A DNA stretch of 64,000 bases from Inia geoffrensis (Eukaryota > Chordata > Mammalia > Artiodactyla > Iniidae), in assembly GCA_036417435.1 (NCBI GenBank), contig CM070905.1, positions 67,659,092-67,723,091 on the forward strand. Direction: 5' to 3'. Positions 11,351-23,501 of the stretch are shown piece after piece; the first letter of the stretch is position 1; every line of letters begins with the position of its first letter. The position numbers and the translations under genes were made by a program. A model generated the notes under the pieces. The model did not search any database, was not told the DNA's origin, and saw only the letters and a list, made by a program, of their open reading frames with translations.

Positions 11351-14300
11351 CTGGGAAATAAGAGAGCATGTTGCAAATAAAATAGTAACAGCGAATACCC
11401 TTTAAAAATACTGGCACGATTTTTAACTGCTTAGTTAACGAACATGACACCGGCTGACCTGAAGTGTAAATCTTTTAACAATGACTAGATATCTCTTTCC
11501 TGGGTCAGTAGCACTGTGCTTTCTAATCATAATACACCTTGTGTTCCCCTTCTAATTAGTTCCATTCAGCACTATTTCAGTGCATGACAAAAAGTTAAAG
11601 ATGTGCTTCGGGGAAGGCTAGGAGAGCACTGTAGTGTTTGCAAGAAATAACACACTCTAACAGTTAAAATGCCCAACTAGAAATCAACTGGATCATTTAC
11701 CAGATTTCCTTATTAAGAGGGTCTCAAATTAATTACAGACAAGAAAAACAAAACAAAACAGGGGAACCAGAAAGAATCTGATTTCAAACTGCAGCCTCCA
11801 GCTTTTAATTCTGTTATGAAACTAACCAACCAACAAACAAAATCTACCAAATAAAAACCTCCTTATTGGTTTTCCTTCCCTTACCAGCAGTTACCAAGGG
11901 AGCGAGAAGGGAATGACTTTCTTCTCAAATGTGCAGGACTCTTACATCTTCAACAACGTCCTAAATAACACTGTATTCTAGTGCGAAATTAAACTGGGAA
12001 TTATTATAGAGACTGAAATCCAAGCTAGTTGTAAAAGGCTACTCCTTTACTGTCAAACAGCAACACGGAACTCACTGGCTTCCAAGAGCTTCAAACAAAA
12101 TATCAGGTTGATAAAAATAAGCGTAAAATATTACAGCAGACCTCCAATGATGGAAGGAACATGCATGCATCACATAGCTTTGGGACAGGTCGTGCTGTTA
12201 GGTCATGGGGAAGTTCCGAGGCCTTGGCAGAAGGCTGAGAGTGACTCTCTACGCGCATTCCTTCTTGGTTATCCTGTGTACTGATTGGCTAATCACTTCA
12301 TCAGTTCAGTTCTGTACTTCTCATCCTAACATCATTGACCCACCGCAAAGATGCGGATTAATTAAAGATTTAACAGCTCTAAACATGCCCAGGAGTGCTT
12401 AAAAAGAACCTATCCAACATTTCTATGAGCAAATGTAAGCCTATTAACCCCCCTGCACCCACCCCCAAAAGCATTCCTCAGACTTTAATTTGGAAAGTTA
12501 ACATTTAATTTTGGTAACGTTAAATGAAAACAAGGTAAAAGCGAAAGAATAGCAAGGCAATTGCTTTAGCATTTCTAAGAACACTCCACCCTGTGATTTA
12601 ACTCTAGCCTCTCTGGCTGCCATGGAAAGCACTGAAAATCCACCTACACCTGCAGAAAATAAACTTAGAAACTCAGATATAGCAAAATAGGCTGACTGGC
12701 ACTGCATTCACTTCCCTTCTCTTGCTTATTTCATTAGCCAAAAAAAGAAACAAATTATCATTAAGAACTGTCAAGGAATGAATAAGAAAATTGTAAGTTG
12801 AAGTTAAAAAAAGAAACCAGCTCACTTGGGAAGCCTTCAAAGGAAGATAATAATACTTCTACTAAAAGCTTTGTTGAAAAATCAAGCCATTTGTTTTCAC
12901 AAGTCAACATGATTCCAGCTGGTACTCACTGAGGACCAGGAATATATCAAACACACGTGCTTCATAAGAAACTACAAGTTTGTGGTATCATTCTTATGAC
13001 CCATTGCAAAGAGAAAGCGACTCCAGAAACTTTCTGGAGAGAGTTCATGGGTAAGAAGAGCGTGCTGATGAGCTCCTGGGTAAAGAAAAACAGTGCCTAA
13101 GTGGTGGGAAACATTGAGAAAAAGAGACAGGGCTCCTGCACAGTGGGTTCAGGAAAAAGTGCCAAAGGGCTGGCCCAAGGAGCAGAATGAGGCTGAGGAA
13201 AGGAAGCAAGGTGCAGTCCAGTTGGCCATGAAGCATTCCCAGAGTGAGGTGGGGTGCCTCGGCTGGATGGGGCTATTTGGGGGAAAGGATCTGTTCCCAG
13301 AGCAAATTTGCCAATTATAACTGAGGGACTGTCATTTGTTGGCTAGAGCTCTCCAAGAAATCCTCCTCAGAAGCATACGGCTTCAGAGATTTTCCTGGGA
13401 TCGGCCAGCTGGTGCTGTCCTCAACACTCAGCGGGGGGCAGTGGGAAAAGACCCTGAGCTTCCCTCTTCTAGTTCCGGGCCAGCTGTTCTCAGTCTCAAA
13501 TATTTGACTTCAAGTAGAGAAACTAAAATGGATTTGGCTACAGCATTTCAAGTTAGGTCACCTAAAAACAGCCATACTGCTTGTTCAGCAGTCACCTCCC
13601 ATAAGAAAGAACTATTCTGCACAGAGCACCGACTATGCAATCTCTAATTCTGGCCCTCATCTGAGGTGTGAGACGCGCTATCAAGAACTCTGGGAAGTCA
13701 CCAGAAGTAGACAAAACAAAACTTGCTTTTCTTTGTCTTCCTCTTTTTCCCTTTCAGCCCTGCACAATGTGCATCTGTTTAATGGCCCACCCGGCAATAA
13801 GATGTCTTTCATCTGTATTTACAAAACTGTTTACACAGATGCACATACCATTACACTCGGACAAAGTCTCAAGTCCACAGGGTGAGAAGGGAAAGATAAT
13901 GGGAAGCATTTCATAACTAAAGCACAAGAGGACTCAGGGATGGAAACCAAGGTAGGAAAGTTATTACTTGGTCTCACATTGGAAAGAATGCTTTCATCTT
14001 ACCTTCATATCAAAAGAGTTACTGAACTTGAGATTGAGTTCCATTAAATAACCTATAAAAAGCCGATCTGAGTATTCCCTTATTTTCAGAAAGTTGCCAG
14101 TGGCACATCTTCTGGTTTCCTCTGCTGATCTGGGAGATTCCTCTGGCTGAGCTATTTTTATAATGGTGTGCCAGAGCCAATTTGCACGGGCTTGTTGTTA
14201 CATTTTCAGGAATTATGGGAGCCAACTCTTAAACACAGCCATTGTTAAGAATTAAATTATGTAAATTTAAAATTATTAAAAAATTATATTTAAAACAAAG

Positions 14301-15349
14301 GCAGAAAACACTCAAAACTCATCACTTCCTAATCCTTTTACTACATTTTACTACTAATTATACTAATTATGCTCTAGGGGTTATGTCTATTGTATCTGTT
14401 TGGTAGAAATATTGTTTCATGGCATATTACTACACATCTCTTTGCAATTCCACACTCAGGGTTGTCACAGTGATACCCTGGAGTCTGCCATGGGGGCAAT
14501 ATTTACATCACAGACTCATCAAATGCTATAGGTCAAGGTCCTTGGGTTTTCTCCCATAGAGCCTGTTGTTAACCATTTACAAGCACACCACTCACTCTAT
14601 ATAAGTACAAGGTAGAAGGGGAAGAAAGGATGCTATACATAATTGACTTGTGTTTTAAGTTGTATTATTAAGGCCTCTAAAGGTCCTCCAATATTTTATT
14701 TCAATATGAATTTTTTCCTCTCTAGGAGTCGAGAATTACCCACCGCAACATTCTCTTTAGCTCTATGTTGTGTCTTGCCTTATTCCTTTCTAAGTAATAC
14801 TAACTGAGTCTCTACCTCTTTATATTCTCAGTGTTCAGGGTCATGCCTCTACTGACATTAAATATTCATTACTTGGAAAGGAGGAAAGATAGTTCTATCA
14901 AATAAGTTTTCTTCTGCAAAACTATGTACAGCTAAACCACTCATCTAAGGTAAAGAACCTAATTCTGTAAGCCACCTACTAAAATTAGTCTCCTAACTTT
15001 ATAGAAAAAGTACACACATATGCTCATAAAAATGGGATGATCTGATTTAAAGTTTAAGTGAAGCAATTTAATTCAAGCAAAGCGAAAGGGAAATGTTCAA
15101 ATGTCAGTATATAGATTAATTTTCCATTTTAGCAACCAATTTAAATGTTTATAAAGGAATGTTTATAAATGACCTTCTCCACAAATTATTTATAGCTAAA
15201 GATAGATTAGAGAAAGCTCTTCCTAAAATTATTTTGCACAGATGTGCAAAATTAATACACTCCCCTTGAATTTACTATAGGTCTTAGGAATTGGTAGTAA
15301 TAGGAATTTCTTCCAAGAATGCGAAAAACAGTTGTTTCTTTGTTTTTTT

Positions 15350-15369
15350 AAATGGTACTTGCAGTTACC
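15350..15369. repeat. Left copy of L1 target-site duplication, carrying a duplicated splice donor
   Basis: The 20-mer AAATGGTACTTGCAGTTACC here is identical to 15628-15647. On the minus strand this copy gives CCTG/GTAACTGC (GT at 15368-15367), a donor-like site 278 bp downstream of the true donor. Confidence 0.95.
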
Positions 15370-15627
15370 AGGGGGTAAGGGTGGGAGAAGGGATAAATTG
15401 GGAGATTGGGATTAACACATACACACTACTACATATAAGATAGGTAACTGATAATGACCTACTGTATAACACAGGGAACTCTACCCAGTACTCTGTAATG
15501 GCCTATGTGGGGGAAGGATCTAAAAAACCAGTGGATATATGTATGTGTATAACTTAACCACTTTGCTGTACAGCAGAAATTAACACAACATTGTAAATCA
15601 ACTATACTCCAACCAAAATTTTTTTAA
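15370..15627 (+). mobile_element. L1 3'-end insertion (258 bp) abutting the ETV1 splice donor
   Basis: Sequence typical of cetartiodactyl L1 3' ends (GTATAACACAGGGAACTCTA, then GCTGTACAGCAGAAATTAAC, then CATTGTAAATCAACTATACT), plus orientation, severely 5' truncated. It is flanked by a perfect 20-bp direct repeat at 15350-15369 and 15628-15647. The insertion point reads TTT/AAATGG, fitting L1 endonuclease preference. The right-hand repeat copy contains the donor and last base of the 189-bp ETV1 exon. Confidence 0.93.
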
Positions 15628-15647
15628 AAATGGTACTTGCAGTTACC
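15628..15647. repeat. Right copy of L1 target-site duplication, overlapping the ETV1 exon end
   Basis: The original-context copy: bases 15645-15646 are the GT of the donor and 15647 is the last exon base on the minus strand. Confidence 0.95.
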
Positions 15648-15835
15648 TGTGGTCCATGGGATAGCTGCTGTCTTGAATGGGCTGCGACGGAGGGAGGTGA
15701 GCTGGGAAGGCGCGGTCAGTTTTCGAAGTGTGAGCTGAGTTGGGAGACGCATGGTGCAGGGGGGACACTGGGGTGCTGGATGGTGTTGGGGGGTTGGAGG
15801 GCCTCATTCCCACTTGTGGCTTCTGATCATAGGCA
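15647..15835 (-). CDS. ETV1: ETV1 internal coding exon, 189 bp (about residues 122-185)
   Basis: The exon encodes a proline-rich regulatory segment of ETV1, beginning SAYDQKPQVGMRPSNPP and ending DSSYPMDHR with the Arg codon split. The acceptor is GTAG at 15839-15836 and the donor is ACAG/GTAACT with GT at 15646-15645. Phase is 2 at both ends, so the 189 bases form a potential in-frame cassette. The ERK sites known in human as Thr139, Thr143 and Ser146 are intact in NPPTPSSTPVSP. Downstream the sequence differs from human (from memory) at about positions 156, 159, 161, 174 and 176. A 258-bp L1 3' end sits directly beyond the donor, and its target-site duplication includes the donor and the last exon base. 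Gene identity is firm; the substitutions rest on recall. Confidence 0.97.
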
Positions 15836-17691
15836 CTACCCAAGGAACGAAAGAAAAGAGAACATGTGCTTCTTGGGAGCAATTAAAACTTTTTTTTCCC
15901 CCCAACCTAAGGGTAGAAAAAATATTTTAGGCTTAAGTCTTAAGGAAGTTGGAATTGCATGATTTTTGGTTTCCGCAGCTCTAGAACACGTAATCTTTGA
16001 AACTGTCACACACTTAAAAAGAAAATGGGATAATGAATGTATAACTTGGTAACAGCATAAATATAAAACATCTATCTTTAATATATATACAAACAACACA
16101 GTATAAGGAACATCTCTGTCAATGAAAGCAGTGGCATATTATTTCCATCTATTCTTGATATGTCTCCTTAAGCAAGTTTCATAGATCTTTTCTAGATCAT
16201 TAAATATTTCTGATATTATAATCCTTCTATATTACATAAGATTTTAGAATAAGAACTCACATCGGTTTAACGAGATGCGGATCATACCTGGCTCGCCTTT
16301 ATTTGTGGTGGAACTCTAAGGCCATCCTTTTGCCTTACTGTCATTTTTTTAATGTAAAATAAATATTAAATTTAATGTAAAATAAATATTCCTCACATAG
16401 GATAATAAAGGTTTATGAGGCAAATTAATAAAGATTTATGTCTCTGATATCTTTAAACTTTCTTGGAGTATAAGAATAGGTACAAAATAATGTTCTTAAG
16501 AGTAAAATCCTGTTATCATCGTCTAACTTCTGAACACAGTGACAAAATAATAAAATGAGTAATCTTGTTTTTATATACATTATGAATTTAAGTTGCTTTC
16601 TTTAGTGTAGCTCTCAGGAATATGATTTAACTAATTTTTGTGATCTAAAAAATATTTTATTGAAAACAAATTGTACTTAAATTTCTGAACAAAAAAAGAT
16701 GTTCTAGATTAAAATACTGTATTTCATTTTAAAATAAAAAGCATTCATTAATATATATTTTTCTTTAAAAAAGAAACTTTAAAAAAAAACTGACTTATGT
16801 AATAATTTACCCTGTTGCACCATCTATACAACAGAATAACATCCAAGTGCAAAAATACTTTATAGAAGTGAAGGAGTATGTGCTGCATAAGTCTTTATTG
16901 CTTTAAAGCAAAGTCAGTGGAACTCATATTATGTTTGGTCCTACCTATTTCACTTACCAATATTTCTGAATGTGAACTCACTTCTTTTATAAAATGGTTC
17001 ACCTGTCTCATTCCCACATAAAAAGAAAAAATGATACATCTCCTGTCCTAGAATATTACTTTTTTCCCTTATGAAATGCTGTATTGAGTTACACTGTTTG
17101 TATAGAAATGGAAATAACAAAATTTAATCCATATATCACTGTGGGAATTATTGGTCCCCAAGAAGAACCTCCAAATATTCAGGTAATTCTTTTACCATTA
17201 ATTTATGAAAGTCAGATATGTCTTTCTTCTTTCTAAGTCCATAAAGCAGCAGTTATCTCATAGTCACACTTCTGATCAGTGCTAAAATGCAATGGCAATT
17301 CTATACCTATTTGGTTTATTAATGAAAAATTCCTCCATATGTTAAATAATTACTCTGAGAATACACAGTACTCTTAAGGAGAAAATGCGAAAATTAAAAA
17401 CATGATAAAAATAAAACTCAGACTGATCAATATTGTTTTATCTGAACTCAGTATGTTTCAATAGTTGGCTTCTACAAGAGATCTGTTTTATAAAAGCTTT
17501 GCAGTTCAACTGAATTGCCGCATCATTTCAGGCTCTGGTGAACCTCCTAGAAAAGCATATATAAAAGACAAGTTCGCAAGAACAAATAGTAATAGGATGT
17601 CCAAGCACTGGTCAGGTACTGTGAGACTGCACAAATCGAAGTTTCTCAAATCTTAACTATCTTGGACAACAAACTAGTGAATATAACAAAA

Positions 17692-17970
17692 AGGAAGCAG
17701 ACTCACAGATATAAAGGACAAACGAGTGGTTACCAGCGGGGAGAGTGAAGTTGAGAGGGGCAACACAGGGGTAGGAGATTAAGAGGTACAAGCTACTAGG
17801 CATAAAATAAGCTACAAGGACATACTGTACAACACAGGGAATAGAGCCAATATTTTATAATAACTATAAATGGAGTATAACCCTTAAATGTTGTGAATCA
17901 CTATCTTGTACACCTCTATCTTATATAATATTGTACATCAACTATACTTCAATTTTTAAAAAAAAGGAAA
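17692..17970 (+). mobile_element. L1 3'-end fragment
   Basis: Contains L1 3' UTR landmarks: GAGTGGTTACCAGCGGGGAG, CATACTGTACAACACAGGGA and TTGTACATCAACTATACTTC followed by an A-run. It is diverged compared with the 15370 copy, so probably older. Antisense to ETV1. Target-site duplications were not resolved. Confidence 0.85.
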
Positions 17971-18649
17971 AAAAATTATTCCACAAAAAAGAAAAAAGAA
18001 TATATGTAAAAAAAATCTGAGTAAATAGAAGACTCCTTTGGATTATAACATATTATGAACTGGAATCAACATAATTTATAAGGCCACAAATATTTGTAAT
18101 CATTTTTATAAGTTTCTAAACTAACTCCTTTAAAGAACTACGTACGTCTCTACTATAATTGAGAGTAATAACATACAATATACAGAGCCAACTTTTTCCT
18201 TATGCAATTAGAGGCCGATATGAAAAGCAGCAGAATGCAATTTACTATGAAGGGTTTTTAATGAACATACATGTTATCAAATTTTCCAACAAATCAACAA
18301 TGCACTTCTACTGCTCCACCCCCCTTTATTATCATCCGAAGGAACACTGGCTTTTTAATAGATAATAGCCTCTGCTAAGCCTTATAAAATTCTAACTCTA
18401 CTGCAATTGTCCATGAATGCATCTTATAGATCATCTGCAAAACCTGTCAGATAACTAATGTACTGCTTAGACCTGCCAAATGGTTCATTTTTTCTTACAC
18501 ACTCTATCTAAAGTGCATAATGCTTTCTTTCTAATGAGAACTTTCAGCAGCTATTCATGCATGCAAAGTAAGAACCTCTCTCTCTCTTTTTTTTTTTTTT
18601 TAAGTGAAGATAGACACAGGAAGCCCCTTTCTCTTTTACTTGCTTATTT

Positions 18650-18770
18650 ATTTATTTATTTGGGCACACCACACAGCATGTAGGATCTTAGTTCTCCGAC
18701 CAGGGATTGAACCAGTGACCCCTGCAGTGGAAGTACGGATTCTTCACCACTGGACGGCCAGGGAAGTCTC
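18650..18770 (-). mobile_element. Older tRNA-derived SINE (CHR-related, short form)
   Basis: Reverse strand reads GACTTCCCTGGCCGTCCAGT, then GGTTCAATCCCTGGTCGGAG, then GTGTGGTGTGCCC and a TAAA-repeat tail. Same type as the copy at 4710-4825. Confidence 0.85.
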
Positions 18771-18859
18771 CAGTCCCTCTTTTCAATCCCATAGTGCATC
18801 ACTACAGTAGAAAAGTAACTCATGATTTGGATAAAAATGACTGCATTAAAATGATTCTG

Positions 18860-19213
18860 GGGGTTTCCCTGATGGTGCGGTGGTTAAGAATCCACCTGCC
18901 AATGCAGGGGACATGGATTTGAGCCCTGGTCCGGGAAGATCCCACATGCCGCGGAGCAACTAAGCCCGTGCGCCACAACTACTGAGCCTGCTCTCTAGAG
19001 TCCGTGAGCCACAGCTACTGAGCCCGTGCACCACAACTACTGAAGCCTGCGCGCCTAGAGCCTGTGCTCCGCATCAAGGGAAGCCACTGCAATGAGAAGC
19101 CTGCAAGACCCAACGAAGAGTAGCCCCCCCTCGCCGCAACTAGAGAAAGCCCGCACACACCAACAAAGACCCCCGCCCCCCAAAAAAAAGATAGGTCTCT
19201 GACTTGACCTTTA
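18860..19213 (+). mobile_element. Long CHR-1-like SINE with extra bases beyond the A-tract
   Basis: Long variant with repeated CCACAACTACTGAGCC body units. The SINE proper ends in an A-run near 19189. The 15-bp target-site duplication ATTAAAATGATTCTG lies at 18845-18859 and 19214-19228, so about 24 further bases (ATAGGTCTCTGACTTGACCT and a few more) are inside the inserted segment. Confidence 0.93.
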
Positions 19214-19404
19214 ATTAAAATGATTCTGAAAGTATGTAATCAGACAGTAAATGGTCCTTCCGAGTTCTGCTAAACACATAACCTAATTAGCTTGTTATAT
19301 GCTGCAGGTGTAACTCATAAAATATGACTTGAGATTTTATATCATGCTGGAATTGTGTTTCAATAAGAACCATCAGGCCTTCTCTATACACCTGATTGCT
19401 TTAC

Positions 19405-19534
19405 CTGACATTGTACAGGCACTTTTCTCCATAGCTGAATTTAAAGGGCTGTTCTTGACTGCAGGCAGAGCCAAGTTCTGAACATGGACTGTGGGGTTCT
19501 TTCTTGATTTTCAGTGGGAGGCCATGAAAAGCCA
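19405..19534 (-). CDS. ETV1: ETV1 internal coding exon, 130 bp (about residues 79-122)
   Basis: The exon encodes the end of the N-terminal acidic transactivation region of ETV1, starting (L)[19 protein letters not shown] and ending GEKCLYNV. The acceptor is TTTTGTTTTCTAG with AG at 19536-19535; the donor is TCAG/GTAAAG with GT at 19404-19403. It takes two bases of a split Leu codon from the 54-bp exon and gives two bases of a Ser codon to the 189-bp exon. Visible regulatory sites are the SUMO motif IKKE (Lys89), the adjacent MAPK site HSP (Ser94) and the acetylation site GEK (Lys116), numbered as in human. LG replaces IS at about 99-100 relative to my memory of human. The hydrophobic leader of the longer open frame here (LWVFVFCFL) is translated intron and is excluded. 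Confidence 0.96.
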
Positions 19535-21329
19535 CTAGAAAACAAAACACAAATACCCACAAAAATGAAATACAGTTAGGAATTAAGTACACTAATCTGT
19601 TCTACTCCTCTTGGTTAAAATGTCACTAACATTTCATATTAACTTTCATACATAAGAAAAATCACATTGGATGAATTTCATGCAAGAAAAGATTCCGGAG
19701 AAACTCCATATACTCGTTGTTTGCTTTTATTGCATAACGAAATGCATGCTTAAACTCTCTCTCATTACTTAAAGTCAGATGAACTACTTGTAATTGGTTT
19801 AGCTGACATTGACAGTACTAGAAGTCTTCAGAACGTAAGCTAGAAAACATTTCAGAAAGGTTTCCAATGACTAAAGGAGAAAAAATACAACTGATTATCC
19901 AAGAATTAACTGAAGACAGGAACATAATTTTAAGTATTATTGAAAGGAAAATATCTCAAATGTACCAATAGTAATGGTTTAATGGAATAACAACTGTACT
20001 ATGAGAAAGAAAAATCCAGATGCATGCAGTTCTCAGGGTAACTAATGATACTTTGGACAAAAGGACAAAAAACTCGACCTCTTTTTAGGCCAGCACTCAT
20101 ATAAAAAAATACAGATAAAACTATTTGCCTAACTACTTACCAGAAGTGTGAAGATACATTGTGAGAAATATGTTAAAGTTATTTTTCATGTATAATCTAC
20201 CATAAAACAATTATTCTATATGAAATGATGTTTCCTCCTTTTTTATATGACTTACTGTCATATGTCATTACTGTTCAATATAATATAAAGACAATATCAT
20301 AAAATATGAAGAAATACGTGTATTTGGGGGTGGAATCATAGCTTTCAAAACAATAAATAAATAAGATTATATATTTTTATTCTTCTATATGAAACTGAAC
20401 AAATGCATATTAGAGATCCTCAGAATAACTGAAAGTTTTAGTAATAAATGGAAAATGAATAAAAAGATAAGGGGAAAATAGACATGAGAATGAATTTTAT
20501 TTTCATACAATTTGCACAGGTATGAATTATCAAGGATAAACACAAGAAGGACACACTGTGGATGGTTATTCCAAGTCCTATAAAACCTGGGATTAAAACA
20601 AAATATTAAGTGTGTATACTATAAAGGAAGATATTACAAGAGAAACTTTGTGGCTTATGATGCCATTCAATCTTGATTATGCTATTACAGCATTATGAAC
20701 TTGTACTAACTTGAATGTCATATATAATTTTAGTATAAGAAATTGATATCAAGAGCTACCAAGCTCCAGGAAGATAAATGCTATTTGTTTATATAAGCAC
20801 ATAATTTTGACAAAAATGTTCAGTGGTACTCAAGAGACATCTGAAACACTGTAGAAAACAAATGTGCCACAGAAGTAAACAAGTTTCATCTAAATTAGTT
20901 GTCTAAGGAAAACTTAATAAATAATAATACAATTATTTCGCTGAGTGGTCTATTTCAAAGTATTTTTTTCTAATTTAATGTGTGTTTCATATACCTACTC
21001 AAAGAAGTAGAGAGTTAGAAACAAAGGGGAAATTACATGTCTCTTCATATGCAAAGGGTACGTATGTTCATTAACTTTACCGAGTCAGAAAGTTATAATT
21101 TATAAAACGTCACGATAGAAGAGGCTTAAGAACCTCAAGAATCAATTGTAACATGAGGACTTGCTTGAATTCTGACTTGAACAAACCAACTGAAAGAGAC
21201 ACCTTTCCAACAAATAAGATATTTCAATGTGGACTAGGTATTAGATGTTTAAGAAATTATTGTTAATTTTGTTGGATGTGATAATGAAATGGCAGTTGTA
21301 CCAAAAAGAAAGGTTTAAAGCTAAAGCTT

Positions 21330-21530
21330 CATAAAATATTTACAGATAAAAAATAAGCTCTGGGATTTTCTCTAAAATACTCTAGAAAAAAATGTATGAG
21401 GGAAGAATCAAATAGAAAAATGTTGATAAATGTTAAAAGCTGACTGATGGATAGGTGGGAGTTCACTACATTATTTTCTTTACTTTTACCTGAATTTGCA
21501 AGATGAAATGTTTTTAAAATGTGGGGAAAA
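21330..21530 (+). mobile_element. Probable ancient LINE 3'-end fragment
   Basis: The segment resembles the common old L1 tail with GATAAATGTTAAAAGCTGAC, TGATGGATAGGTGGGAGTTC and a final AAATG/poly-A. It is diverged, so family and ends are approximate. Confidence 0.5.
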
Positions 21531-22009
21531 AAATCACAAAAGATTTAAAGTAGCATTCTATAAGAAAATTCTCTCCCTCTGTGTGTGTGTGTGCTCCTTC
21601 TTAGAATGACAAATATTGTATGATGCAATGTTGTAATATCTTAACCATGCATTCGTTGCTTTCTTAACAAATAGTTTTCCACTGTTTATTACTTACTTGG
21701 ACATATACAACAAAATGTGTATACCCTAGTTCAGCACTTTAGATTAAGTAGTAGGTTTTATATTTTCCTAAGAAAAAGCAGTAGCAACATCAAAGGAACT
21801 CACCTTGCCATTCAACTAAGTAGCAAATCATTATACCTGAGAGATGAGATCTAAATTATATGAATGAAAATGGATAAGAACTTAAAAGCTAATAAATTGC
21901 CAGTATGATGCAAAGTATATCATATTTATCAAAATATCAAACATACCAGAGACTTCCATATTCAACATTACTATATTTTAAAAGTCTTTGGGACCATAGT
22001 GTAGGAAAA

Positions 22010-23060
22010 GATTAGTAAACAGGATGCAAAAGGCATTAACCATAAAAGAAAATAATCTACGAATTAGGCTTCATTGAAATTAAGAACTTCTCTTCATCAA
22101 GACACCAAGCTACAGACACCAAGAGGATACTTGCTATAGAAAGATCTGACAAAGAAATCATATTCAACATAATAAGAATTGCTACAAATTAATAAAAGAA
22201 AACAAGAGACCCAATTAAAACGGGCTAAAGACTCAAACGGGCACTTCATAAAAGACGATACCCAAATGACAAACAAATGAGCAACAAGGCAAGTATGTAT
22301 GAAAAAGTATTCAGCATCTTTACTCATCAGGAAACTGCAAATAAAATCACATGAGGTTTTCACTATACACACACTAGAATGGCTAAACTGAAAAAGACTG
22401 CCATTACCAAGATATGAAGAAGACCTAAAGCAATAAGAACTGCTTATGTATGCTGCTAAGAGTATAAACTGACAAAAACACTTGGGAAAACTTTTAGAAG
22501 TATCTACCAAGTCTCTATATAAATCTCCCCTATGATCCAGTAACTATACTCTTAGGTAGATATCAAAGAAAAAGGATTGAATATGTTTACCAAAGTACAT
22601 GTTCATAGCAGCTTTATTCATAATACCAAAAACTGGAAAAATTCCAATGTTCATTAGCAGAAAAATGGATGAGTAAATTGTGGCTTATTCATACAATGGA
22701 ATATTCCACAAGAATTAACAAGGAACACATTGATGACACATGCAGAAACGTGGATGGTCTCACAGATGGTAAATTGAGTAAAACAAGACAAACACAGAAG
22801 AGTATACAAAGAGTACACAGTATATGAATTTCAAGTACAGACCAAACTAATGGATAATGAAAGAATCTCCTTCTGTTGGTGGATGGGAGTGTTCATGACT
22901 GAGAAAGGGCACCAGTAACATACTACAGAGCTGTAAATATTTTATATCTTGCTTTTGGCAGTGTATATGAGTATATACCTATGTAAAATTCATCAAGTTA
23001 TACACTTAAGATTTTTGCATTGTAATAAATGTGTATCTCCATAAAAAGATTTAAAAGTAT
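22010..23060 (+). mobile_element. Ancient L1 (ORF2 3' part and 3' UTR), L1M-like
   Basis: Diverged L1 sequence: remnants such as ATGTTCATAGCAGCTTTATT, AATGGATGAGTAAATTGTGG and TACAATGGAATATTCCACAA, then a 3' end with CATCAAGTTATACACTTAAG. No usable frame remains. The 137-codon minus-strand frame at 22097-22510 is its antisense shadow. The subfamily name is a guess. Confidence 0.82.
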
Positions 23061-23501
23061 GAGAAGCATCAAGCAATGCTATACAAATTAAGATGTCTTG
23101 AAAGTGTCTGGTGGCCTCCTCTACCAGCAGAGACATCTATCTGATAATGTGCTTCAACTTCACATGATCAATAATTCCAGATGAGTCAGGGGAGGAATGA
23201 CAAGTCTGGGGTACCACTGGGAATGGTTGCTAGCAGGAGAGTAGCCTCCTATCAAAATGTCCATTAATATCAACCTAGAAGCAAAAGGCATGACCCATCC
23301 TTGTAGATACACCATCTGGAGCTCTAGTGCTTTCAGACTGGCCCCACGAGTTTCCCAAAGTGACTTTAGAAGAAAGATTCCCAAAGTGCTATCAGAGGCA
23401 AGTAGATCCCTAAACAGAGGACCCCCAAATTTGGCCAATCATCAGATTACCGAGGGAAATTCTGAAAAAAAAACAAACAGGCTTTCCCATACTCCATAGG
23501 T

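Larger units (their letters stand above)
11351..15646 (-). other. ETV1: ETV1 intron between the 189-bp and 248-bp exons
   Basis: A complete 4.3-kb intron, GT at 15646-15645 and AG at 11352-11351. The L1 3' end at 15370-15627 is the only interspersed repeat I recognise. The remaining roughly 4 kb (11351-15349) has no repeat I can identify, which is notable against the flanking introns. Short open frames of 60-110 codons here show no recognisable domain. Confidence 0.9.
15836..19404 (-). other. ETV1: ETV1 intron between the 130-bp and 189-bp exons
   Basis: A complete 3.6-kb intron, GT at 19404-19403 and AG at 15837-15836. It holds two SINEs in opposite orientation (18650-18770 and 18860-19190) and an L1 3' end at about 17692-17970. 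The stretch 15836-17690 is AT-rich, with a 17-bp direct repeat (AATGTAAAATAAATATT) near 16350-16392, and otherwise shows nothing identifiable. Confidence 0.9.

Noticed and set aside
15630..15962. 110-codon plus-strand open frame
   Set aside because: It overlaps the ETV1 189-bp exon on the other strand and is its antisense shadow.
22097..22510. 137-codon minus-strand open frame, partly hydrophobic
   Set aside because: It is antisense to an ancient L1 ORF2 segment and has no recognisable family. Its hydrophobicity reflects the A-rich complement.
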